Assembly: GCA_044508215.1 (NCBI GenBank)
Contig: JBIQID010000067.1
Location: forward strand, 1-15,776
Source of the DNA: JAEZFI01 sp044508215
Lineage (GTDB): Bacteria > Actinomycetota > Acidimicrobiia > Acidimicrobiales > Microtrichaceae
Direction: 5' to 3'
DNA length: 15,776 bases
Shown here: positions 7,273-13,399 of the stretch, one piece after another
Numbering within the stretch: position 1 is the stretch's first letter
Layout: each line of letters starts with the position of its first letter
The notes under the pieces: generated by a model
What the model was told of the DNA's origin: nothing
What the model saw: only the letters and a program-made list of their open reading frames with translations
Databases searched by the model: none
Program-made: the position numbers and the translations under genes

Positions 7273-8001
7273 TCAGCCCTCCGGCGCCTGCACGACCGAG
7301 GGGAGGTCGGCGCCGAGGAACGGCTGGTTGCCGTAGCGGTCGAGGTGCACCACCTCGCCGATCGGGCGGCGGGTCGTGGGCCCGTAGCGACCGCGAGCCC
7401 ACCCGATCGGGATGACGCACACCGGCACCATGTTCCGGGGCAGCCCGAGGATGCGGCGGGCGATCGGAGAGATCCAGATCGGCAGCGTCTGGATCGAGGC
7501 ACCCAGGCCCACCGCTCGACAGGCCAGCAGCAGGTTCTGCACCGCAGGGAACACCGAGCCGTAGAACGAGGACACGGAGATCTGCGGGAACCCCACCGGC
7601 CGGTGCTTCAGGCCGCGCCGGTAGCAGGGGATGACGAACACCGGCAGGTCCTCGAAGTTCTCCGCCTGCCACTGGCCGGGACGCATCTGCCGTAGCGCCT
7701 TGTCGTCGCCCTTCGCCAGCCGCACCTCGATCGGGTGGAACGTGCGGAAGAGCACCCGGTACAGCTTCGCCAGCCGCGCCTTCTGCTCTCGGTCCTCGAC
7801 CACGAGGTACGACCAGTCCTGGGTGTTCGAGCTGGTGGGCGCCTTCAGCGACAGCTCGAGCAGCGGCAGCAGCACCTCGGGGTCGACCGGGTCGAGGTGT
7901 AGGCGCCGCACTGCCCGTTGCGTGCGCATCGCCTCCACGAGCGGCATGTCGAGCCGCGCCAGTGCCTCCTCGACCGTCGGCACGTCGAACCCCTCCGCCA
8001 C
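7273..8001 (-). CDS. Nitroreductase-family FMN-dependent oxidoreductase
   Basis: A 242-residue flavoprotein of the nitroreductase superfamily, which uses FMN and NAD(P)H to reduce nitro groups, quinones or related electrophiles. Diagnostic features are the N-terminal phosphate-binding RTQRAVR (26-32), KAPTSSNTQDW (53-63), a long central helix AVQNLLLACRAVGLGASIQTLP, and the C-terminal PVCVIPIGWARG region. The GTG at 8001 is selected because a TAGGAT -10 motif lies 7 nt upstream, the same geometry as at the antitoxin, and because family similarity begins shortly after. The frame remains open to 8190, but that extension is Arg/Pro-rich and overlaps the divergent gene, so it is unlikely to be translated. 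The natural substrate is unknown. Confidence 0.9.
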   Translation of the reverse strand: MAEGFDVPTVEEALARLDMPLVEAMRTQRAVRRLHLDPVDPEVLLPLLELSLKAPTSSNTQDWSYLVVEDREQKARLAKLYRVLFRTFHPIEVRLAKGDDKALRQMRPGQWQAENFEDLPVFVIPCYRRGLKHRPVGFPQISVSSFYGSVFPAVQNLLLACRAVGLGASIQTLPIWISPIARRILGLPRNMVPVCVIPIGWARGRYGPTTRRPIGEVVHLDRYGNQPFLGADLPSVVQAPEG

Positions 8002-8008
8002 GAGGGCG

Positions 8009-8014
8009 ATCCTA
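8009..8014 (-). promoter_or_regulatory. Predicted -10 element of the nitroreductase gene (leaderless)
   Basis: On the minus strand TAGGAT is followed by 7 nt (CGCCCTC) and the GTG start at 8001. This gives a transcription start at the first codon with no room for a ribosome-binding site. A clear -35 box is not visible. Confidence 0.45.
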
Positions 8015-8092
8015 GGAGCGGGACGTGGAGCGGTCCGCCAGTTCGGACGACGGACCCGGCACCTCACCACGACGACGTGCGAGGCTGCCCCG

Positions 8093-8677
8093 GTGCTGTT
8101 CCCGAGGTGGCAGTGGGCGGGCGTCGAGGACGGTTCGATCACGGTGGCGTTCCGACGGTGGAAGCGGCCGACGGTGAAGGCGGGCGGCAACCTCCGCTCC
8201 CCCGCCGGCTACCTCGCCATCGACGCCGTCGACCCGGTCGACGAGGGGGACATCAGCGCCGACGACGTCGCCGCGGCCGGCTACGCCTCGCTCGACGACC
8301 TGGTCACCGACCTCGGACCCTCCGAGGAGGGACGCCGCCTCTACCGCATCCGGTTCCACCAGGCGGGCGACGACCCCAGGAGCCAGCTCCAGGAGCGGAC
8401 CGACATCACCGCCGACGAGCGCGCCGAGCTGGCGGACCGGTTGGCCCGCCTCGACCAGACCGCGGACCGCCCCTGGACCGATCTGGTCCTCCGCGCCATC
8501 GCAGCGTCACCGGGCCGGTCGGCGCGCCTGCTCGCTGGGGACCTCGACATCGAGCGCCTCGACCTGAAGGCGCGCATCCGGAAGCTGAAGGCGCTCGGCC
8601 TCACCGAGAGCCTCGAAGTGGGCTACCGCCTGTCGCCCAGAGGCCGGGCGTTGCTCGAACAGCTCTACGACGCCTGA
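8093..8677 (+). CDS. ASCH/PUA-like domain protein with a C-terminal winged-helix domain
   Basis: A 194-residue soluble protein. The N-terminal part (about 1-100) begins LFPRWQWAGVEDGSITVAFRRWKRP and continues with AGGNLRSPAGYLAIDAVDPV and YRIRFHQAGDDPR. This resembles ASCH/PUA-like folds that bind RNA or modified nucleic acid, with a basic RRWKRP patch (21-26). The C-terminal part (about 129-194) reads as a winged helix: WTDLVLRAIAASPG, then ARIRKLKALGLTESLEVGYRLSPRGRALL. I recall similar two-part proteins in actinobacteria annotated as hypothetical. GTG 8093 begins right at the conserved start of the domain and lies 91 bp from the divergent nitroreductase start. Its last codons overlap the tail of the convergent FMN reductase gene. 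Role unknown; nucleic-acid binding is inferred from the fold only. Confidence 0.78.
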   Translation: MLFPRWQWAGVEDGSITVAFRRWKRPTVKAGGNLRSPAGYLAIDAVDPVDEGDISADDVAAAGYASLDDLVTDLGPSEEGRRLYRIRFHQAGDDPRSQLQERTDITADERAELADRLARLDQTADRPWTDLVLRAIAASPGRSARLLAGDLDIERLDLKARIRKLKALGLTESLEVGYRLSPRGRALLEQLYDA

Positions 8678-9285
8678 GCCGGCGACTTCCGCTCGTAGTC
8701 GACGGCCGCGTCGCCGATGTGGCCCGGAGCGTTGGCTGCCAGCACACGCTGGACGAAGGCGCAGTACTCCTCCATGTAGTGCCGGAGGAACTCGCGAGTG
8801 GACTCGTCGCTGACCTCGCCGTCCTCGCCGTAGATCTCCGGGTCGAACGCGATGTAGGCCTCCGGAGCGTTGAGCTGCGGCGCGTCGAGGAAGCTCAGGA
8901 CGCTCCGCATCGATGCCTGCATCACCGCCGTGCCGATCCCGCCGGGTGACGCCCCGATGATCCCGGTGGGCTTGCGGGCGAACGAGTTCTCGCCCCACGG
9001 CCGCGACGCCCAGTCGATGGCGTTCTTCAGGGCACCGGGGATCGACCGGTTGTACTCGGGCGAGACGAAGAGGATCCCGTCGGAGGCCTCGATGGCCTGC
9101 TTCAGGGCGCGAGCCTCGGGTGGGTAGTCCGCGTCGTAGTCCGAGCTGTAGAGCGGCAGGTCCTTGATGGGGATCTCGGTGAACTCGAGGTCGTCGGGCG
9201 CCAGGCGGAGGAGCGCCTTCGAGAGCGTCCGGTTGATGGAGCGTGAGGAGAGGCTCCCCACGAAGTAGCCGATCCGGTGCGCCAT
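8665..9285 (-). CDS. NADPH-dependent FMN reductase (SsuE/ChrR-like flavodoxin fold)
   Basis: A 206-residue flavodoxin-fold oxidoreductase. It starts MAHRIGYFVGSLSSRSINRTLS, whose GSLSSRSINR (10-19) is the FMN phosphate-binding loop. It has the hallmark SPEYNRSIPGALKNAIDW (75-92), plus a later glycine-rich ASPGGIGTAVMQ segment. Members reduce FMN, quinones or chromate with NAD(P)H and act in the cytosol, some against oxidative stress. ATG 9285 is preceded by GAGCGGG, a weak ribosome-binding site, and sits exactly at the family N-terminus. The very long upstream open frame is a GC-driven shadow. Its 3' end overlaps the convergent ASCH-like gene by 13 bp. It is not adjacent to a sulfonate or arsenic operon, so the specific role is open. 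Confidence 0.92.
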   Translation of the reverse strand: MAHRIGYFVGSLSSRSINRTLSKALLRLAPDDLEFTEIPIKDLPLYSSDYDADYPPEARALKQAIEASDGILFVSPEYNRSIPGALKNAIDWASRPWGENSFARKPTGIIGASPGGIGTAVMQASMRSVLSFLDAPQLNAPEAYIAFDPEIYGEDGEVSDESTREFLRHYMEEYCAFVQRVLAANAPGHIGDAAVDYERKSPAQAS

Positions 9286-9301
9286 TGCCCGCTCGCTTTC
9301 C

Positions 9302-9320
9302 GCCCCGCCGACCGCGGGGC
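9302..9320. repeat. GC hairpin in the 5' region of the FMN reductase gene
   Basis: GCCCCGC-CGACC-GCGGGGC forms a perfect 7-bp stem with a 5-nt loop, 16 bp upstream of the FMN reductase ATG. On that gene's transcript it would sit in the 5' leader just before the weak ribosome-binding site. There is no U-run, so it is not a typical terminator. A regulatory role is only a possibility. Confidence 0.4.
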
Positions 9321-9331
9321 CTGTCATGGGA

Positions 9332-9353
9332 AGCCCGGCACGTTCGACGGGCT
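9332..9353. repeat. Short inverted repeat in the divergent intergenic region
   Basis: AGCCCG and CGGGCT are 6-nt arms separated by 10 nt in the 190-bp region between the divergent FMN reductase and membrane-protein genes. It could be a repressor site or a chance GC palindrome. Confidence 0.25.
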
Positions 9354-9449
9354 GGGTCGCCAACACACCTACCCCGGACTCGGATGGCCACGTCGAACCT
9401 CGGAGATCCGATGGCCGCGACCATCGTCGGCCCGCTGTCGCACCCCGCG

Positions 9450-9455
9450 TAGGGT
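9450..9455 (+). promoter_or_regulatory. Predicted -10 element of the membrane-protein gene
   Basis: TAGGGT fits the TAnnnT pattern and lies 26 nt upstream of the GTG at 9476. Transcription would start near 9462, just before the GGAGG ribosome-binding site at 9464-9468. No good -35 is visible. Confidence 0.35.
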
Positions 9456-9475
9456 GCTGGCGGGGAGGGATGGCT

Positions 9476-10146
9476 GTGCGGGAGCTGGACCAGGAGGACC
9501 CGGTCGCGGGTCCGTCGCAGTCGGGACCATCGTCGTCGGGTGCGGTGCCGCGGTGGGTGGCGTCGACCATCGTGCTGCTCGCCGGCGCCGCGTTGGTCTT
9601 CGAGCAGAGCCCCGCCAACGAGGCCCTCAGGGTGAACGCCGCGCTGGAAGCGCTCGAGCGGACTGGCAGCGCCGTGCTGGTGGGGCTGACCGTCGCAGGC
9701 GTCACCGTGGTGATCGAGCTCACCGCGGCGGTGCTCATCACATGGGGCCTGCACGCCAACAGCGGTGCCGTCCTGCGCCTGAAGCAGCGGCTGACGCGCC
9801 GCGACGAGGCGTACTCGACGAGCAGCGCCGTCCCGGAGGGCGCGCGCCGGCTCGGCCGCGTGGGGGCCGACGTCGCCATCGCCCTGGGGATCGGCGCAGG
9901 CCTGGTCACCCTCCGCCGGCACGTGAGGGACGAGCACCCCACTGTCCGGAAGGATCTCGGTGTGAGCGCGTACTCGACCGCGATCGTCGCGACGGTCAGC
10001 GGCTTCGTCGGCTACCTGGTGGGCGGCGGGTTGGCCCAGGCACACCGCGTGGGTCTGGAGGTGCCGGCCCGCTACGTCGTGGACTACGGGACCGACACCC
10101 GGTTCTGGGTGGCGCTCCTCGTCGTGGGCTACGCCGTGGCGCTCGC
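9476..10146 (+). CDS. Multi-pass membrane protein of unknown function (3' end lost in assembly gap)
   Basis: At least 223 residues are visible before the N run. After a polar Ser/Pro/Gly-rich leader of about 25 residues there are about five hydrophobic segments: WVASTIVLLAGAALVF, VLVGLTVAGVTVVIELTAAVLITWGL, VGADVAIALGIGAGLVTL, STAIVATVSGFVGYLVGGGLA and FWVALLVVGYAVAL. A basic loop (LRLKQRLTRRDE) lies between the second and third. I do not recognise the family. GTG 9476 is preferred over ATG 9470 because GGAGG (9464-9468) lies 7 nt before it, whereas it abuts the ATG. After the gap, a frame reading AMASAPGAPV and stopping at 10279 could be its C-terminus, but the gap length is unknown, so this is unproven. 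Confidence 0.65.
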
Positions 10147-10246
10147 NNNNNNNNNNNNNNNNNNNNNNNNNNNNNNNNNNNNNNNNNNNNNNNNNNNNNN
10201 NNNNNNNNNNNNNNNNNNNNNNNNNNNNNNNNNNNNNNNNNNNNNN
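10147..10246. other. Assembly gap of 100 N
   Basis: Exactly 100 undetermined bases, the conventional placeholder for a scaffold gap of unknown size. It interrupts the membrane-protein gene and may hide further sequence or genes before 10297. Confidence 0.97.
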
Positions 10247-10296
10247 GCCATGGCGTCTGCGCCGGGCGCGCCCGTCTGACGGGGCCCAGGGAGCCC

Positions 10297-11523
10297 ATGG
10301 CAGCTCGACCCTTCATCGGCGACGGCCAACGGCGCGCTCGCCTCGCCCTCCGCCACGGCCTCGCGTCGGGCGCGCGCTTCGATGGACCGGCCGACGTCGC
10401 CGACGGCCTCGTCGCCCTCCACGCCACCGACACCCCGACGGTCCACCTGTCGATCGCCGCGCGGGTCGAGCGGATCACGACCGACGAGACCACCAACGCC
10501 CTCGGCGAAGGTCGGGTGCTCCACCGCCAGATGGCGATGCGCCGCACCCAGTGGGTGGCCACCGATCCCGTCGTCGACGAGATGCTCCCCGGCCCAGCCG
10601 CCCGCACCGCCGGACCCGAACGACGTCGCCTCCACAAGGAGCTGAAGGCATCCGGCGTGACCGTCGACCCGCAGCGGTGGCTGCGGCGAGCCGAGGCCGA
10701 CCTGCTGGCCGCACTTGCGGCGGGCACGGAGCTGACGGCGGCAGAGATCGCGGCGACGTCACCTCGGTTGGCCCGGCGAGTGGCGCTCTCCCCCGGCACC
10801 AAGTGGGAGACGCAGGTCGGCGTGACCCCCCGGCTCATCACCGTCTTGTGGGCCGAGGGCAAGGTGGCCCGTGGGGTGACCCCCGGAGACTGGCTCACCA
10901 ACCGTGCGACCTGGACCACACCTGAGCAGCGCAGGGGCGACCGAAGTCCGTTGCCCGAACCCGAGGAGGCATGGGCGCGGCTGGTGCAGCGGTGGCTGGA
11001 GCGGTTCGGCCCGGGCACCGAGCTGGATCTGGTGTGGTGGCTGGGCGGCACGACCAAGATCGCCCGCGACGCGCTCCGGCGCGTGGGTGCGACCGAGGTC
11101 GACCTCGATGGCGGCCAAGTCGGTTGGGTGGCGGCCGGCGACGAGGACGACGTCCCCGACCCAGGCCGCTGGGCGGCGCTGCTCCCGGTGCTCGACCCCT
11201 CGACGATGGGCCACAAGCAGCGTGCCTTCTACACGAACGGCCACGACGCCGATCTCTACGACTCCAGGGGCAACGGCGGGACCACCGCGTGGGTCGACGG
11301 CCGGATGGTCGGCAGCTGGTCCACCACCGACGACGGGCTCATCCGGCTGCACCTGCTGGACGACGTCGACCCCGAGGCGCTCGCACTGCTCGAGGAGCGT
11401 GCCGGAGCATTGGAGGCCTTCATCGGCGGGAGGAAGGTCACGGGCGTGTACTCGTCGCCGCTCGTGGCGGGGATCCTCCGCGAGGAGCGCGCCGGCCGCG
11501 CCCCTCGCAACGCTTCTCAGTAG
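10297..11523 (+). CDS. HTH_42 winged-helix protein, AlkZ/YcaQ DNA-glycosylase superfamily
   Basis: A 408-residue protein resembling the HTH_42 superfamily, whose characterised members AlkZ and YcaQ/AlkX are DNA glycosylases that unhook interstrand crosslinks. Supporting features are the start DGQRRARLALRHGL, the region FDGPADVADGLVALHATD, a middle segment RRLHKELKASGVTVDP, the tandem winged-helix-like WLRRAEADLLAALAAGTELTAAEIA, and the C-terminal LLPVLDPSTMGHKQRAFY and NGGTTAWVDGRMVGSW, typical of the wing and beta-barrel end. Where characterised enzymes carry Q-x-Q or Q-x-D, this protein has H42-A-T44, so glycosylase activity cannot be assumed. ATG 10297 has AGGGAG 3 nt upstream. Its stop overlaps the end of the convergent gamma-glutamyltransferase gene by 7 bp. 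Confidence 0.85.
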   Translation: MAARPFIGDGQRRARLALRHGLASGARFDGPADVADGLVALHATDTPTVHLSIAARVERITTDETTNALGEGRVLHRQMAMRRTQWVATDPVVDEMLPGPAARTAGPERRRLHKELKASGVTVDPQRWLRRAEADLLAALAAGTELTAAEIAATSPRLARRVALSPGTKWETQVGVTPRLITVLWAEGKVARGVTPGDWLTNRATWTTPEQRRGDRSPLPEPEEAWARLVQRWLERFGPGTELDLVWWLGGTTKIARDALRRVGATEVDLDGGQVGWVAAGDEDDVPDPGRWAALLPVLDPSTMGHKQRAFYTNGHDADLYDSRGNGGTTAWVDGRMVGSWSTTDDGLIRLHLLDDVDPEALALLEERAGALEAFIGGRKVTGVYSSPLVAGILREERAGRAPRNASQ

Positions 11524-13169
11524 CCCAGGGCGGCTCCGTCGCCGCGAGGATCCGCACCGCCCTCCAGGAAGCCGTCGGGGTGGATGCGGATCGCCTGGGC
11601 GTGCCCCACGTTGTCGTCCCACTCGGCGAGCATCTGCACGGGCTGGCCCCGCCGCTCCAGCTCGCGGACGATCAGGTCGGAGATCCTGCCCTCGATCCAG
11701 AGGTCACGCGACTCCGCGCCCCACGTCCGACCCATCAGCCAGCGCGGCGCCTCGATCGCCTGCTGGACGTCGTAGTCGAAGTCGACCATGCGCGTGAGCA
11801 TCATCGCCTGCGACTGGGGCTGGCCCTCGCCGCCCATCGTGCCGATCGCCGCGTACGGCTCGCCGTCGTCGCGGAGCACCATCCCGGGGATCAGCGTGTG
11901 GAACGTGAGCTTGTCCGGCTCCAACCGGTTGTGGTGCTCCGGGTCCAGCGAGAAGAACGATCCCCGGTTCTGCATGAGGATCCCCGTGCCCTCGGGGACC
12001 ACCCCCGAACCGAAGTCGTGGTAGATCGACTCGATCAGCGACACCACCATCCCGTCGCCGTCGACGGCGCACAGGTAGATCGTGTCGCCGGCCGGCTCGG
12101 GCCGCTGCCCGGTCCAGCCGCCGGGGATACCGCTCTCCACCTCCCCCGCCACCAGCGACGACTCCCGCTCGATCATCGCCCGCCGCTCCTCTGCGTAGCC
12201 CTTGTCGACGAGCCGGTCGAGGGGGATGTCGTGGTGACGTGGATCGGTGAGCCACGAGTCCCGATCGGCGAACGACAACTTGACCGCCTCCGCCATGTGG
12301 TGGATGTACTCGACGCTCGGGTCGCCCCAGGCGGATAGGTCGTAGCCCTCGACGGTGTTCAGGATCTGCAGCGCGCAGAAGCCCTGCGTGTGGGGCGGCA
12401 TCTCCAGCACCGTGAGGCCGCGGTAGGTGGAGCTGACCGGCTCGACCCACGACGCCGTGAACTTCGCGAAGTCGCCCGGCTCGAGCGGCGACTCGGGCAT
12501 GCCGGCGCAGATCCGCTCGGCGAGCTCGCCCTCGTAGTAGCCGTCCCGAGCGCCGCGCTCGGCGAGGATCTCGAGCGACGCTGCGAGGTCCGCGTCCACC
12601 AGGCGGTCGCCCTCCCGCGGGATCCGCCCGCCGGGAAGGAACTTGGCCGACGCACCCGGATCCTGCCGGAGCATCTCGGCGTCCTCGGGGTACCACTGGT
12701 CCATCGACCGGGACACCGGGAACCCCTCACGGGCATGGTGGATGGCGTCGCCGAACAGGTCCGCCCAGTCCAGTCGTCCGTGCCGCTCGTGGAGGGCCCG
12801 CCAACCGTCGACCGCCCCTGGGACCGTCAGCGCTGCGAGTTGGCCACGGCTCGGGATGTCGGAGGTGTGACCGGCTCGCTCGTAGAACTCGCGGGTGGCG
12901 CCCGAGCCGGAGGGCCCCGACGCGTCGAGCGCCTCGACCGCCCCGCCGGGTGGCTTCACCAGCGCGAACGCGTCGCCTCCGATGCCGCACATGTGCGGGT
13001 ACACAACGCACAGCACCACGTTCGCGGCGATCGCTGCGTCCACGGCGCTGCCGCCCCGCCGGAGCGCGGCGACGCCCGCCTCGGACGCCAACACGTGGGG
13101 CGTCGACACCATCCCTCGTTCCGCCCGCGTCGGGGGACGCCCTGTCATCGGACCGTTCGGACTCCTCAT
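11517..13169 (-). CDS. Gamma-glutamyltransferase-family N-terminal nucleophile hydrolase
   Basis: A 550-residue proenzyme of the gamma-glutamyltransferase/cephalosporin-acylase family, which cleaves itself and then hydrolyses or transfers gamma-glutamyl or related acyl groups. The N-terminal part reads GMVSTPHVLASEAGVAALRRGG, then SAVDAAIAAN and the family motif HMCGIGGDAF. The expected autocleavage nucleophile is T363 in GDTIYLCAVDGDG, leaving a small subunit of 188 residues, the usual size. The oxyanion region is GTMGGEGQPQ. The canonical T-T-H-x-S around the nucleophile is altered to T-I-Y-L-C. No signal peptide is visible, so it is probably cytoplasmic. ATG 13169 overlaps the upstream small-protein stop as ATGA and has a strong GGAGGAGGAG ribosome-binding site. 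Substrate is uncertain. Confidence 0.92.
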   Translation of the reverse strand: MRSPNGPMTGRPPTRAERGMVSTPHVLASEAGVAALRRGGSAVDAAIAANVVLCVVYPHMCGIGGDAFALVKPPGGAVEALDASGPSGSGATREFYERAGHTSDIPSRGQLAALTVPGAVDGWRALHERHGRLDWADLFGDAIHHAREGFPVSRSMDQWYPEDAEMLRQDPGASAKFLPGGRIPREGDRLVDADLAASLEILAERGARDGYYEGELAERICAGMPESPLEPGDFAKFTASWVEPVSSTYRGLTVLEMPPHTQGFCALQILNTVEGYDLSAWGDPSVEYIHHMAEAVKLSFADRDSWLTDPRHHDIPLDRLVDKGYAEERRAMIERESSLVAGEVESGIPGGWTGQRPEPAGDTIYLCAVDGDGMVVSLIESIYHDFGSGVVPEGTGILMQNRGSFFSLDPEHHNRLEPDKLTFHTLIPGMVLRDDGEPYAAIGTMGGEGQPQSQAMMLTRMVDFDYDVQQAIEAPRWLMGRTWGAESRDLWIEGRISDLIVRELERRGQPVQMLAEWDDNVGHAQAIRIHPDGFLEGGADPRGDGAALGY

Positions 13170-13360
13170 GTCTCCTCCTCCTCGTCCTCGTCCCCGCCCA
13201 CGTAGCGGAGGACGGTGGGGGTGGCGAGGCCGAGAGCCAGGACGATGCCGGCCACGAGCGTCACCACGCTCGAGACGTCCGAGGTCGACGCCCAGCTCAC
13301 GACCACCATCGCTGCGATCGCTGCGACGAGCGCACCGCCCTCGATCTGCTCCTGGTTCAC
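13166..13360 (-). CDS. Small two-TM protein with an acidic C-terminal tail
   Basis: A 64-residue protein. Residues about 9-24 (GALVAAIAAMVVVSWA) and 31-54 (a V/L/A/G-rich stretch) look like two membrane helices, followed by an acidic tail D57-EDEEEE-T64. GTG 13360 is supported by GAGGAGG just upstream. It lies 39 bp after the permease gene and overlaps the gamma-glutamyltransferase start as ATGA (13166-13169). It may be an accessory subunit of the LctP-type permease, since small two-TM partners are known for other transporters. That is inference from position only, and I do not recognise a named family. Confidence 0.7.
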   Translation of the reverse strand: MNQEQIEGGALVAAIAAMVVVSWASTSDVSSVVTLVAGIVLALGLATPTVLRYVGGDEDEEEET

Positions 13361-13399
13361 CTCGCCTCCTCGTCCATCGGATGGGTCACGTCACCGGCC

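Noticed and set aside
9381..9420. Imperfect direct repeat around GATGGCC
   Set aside because: Only about 8 matching bases in two copies; within chance for the composition.
8507..10045. A 512-codon minus-strand frame covering the FMN reductase and the membrane-protein region
   Set aside because: It is Arg/Pro/Gly-rich with no motif and conflicts with the recognised FMN reductase frame and the ASCH-like gene.
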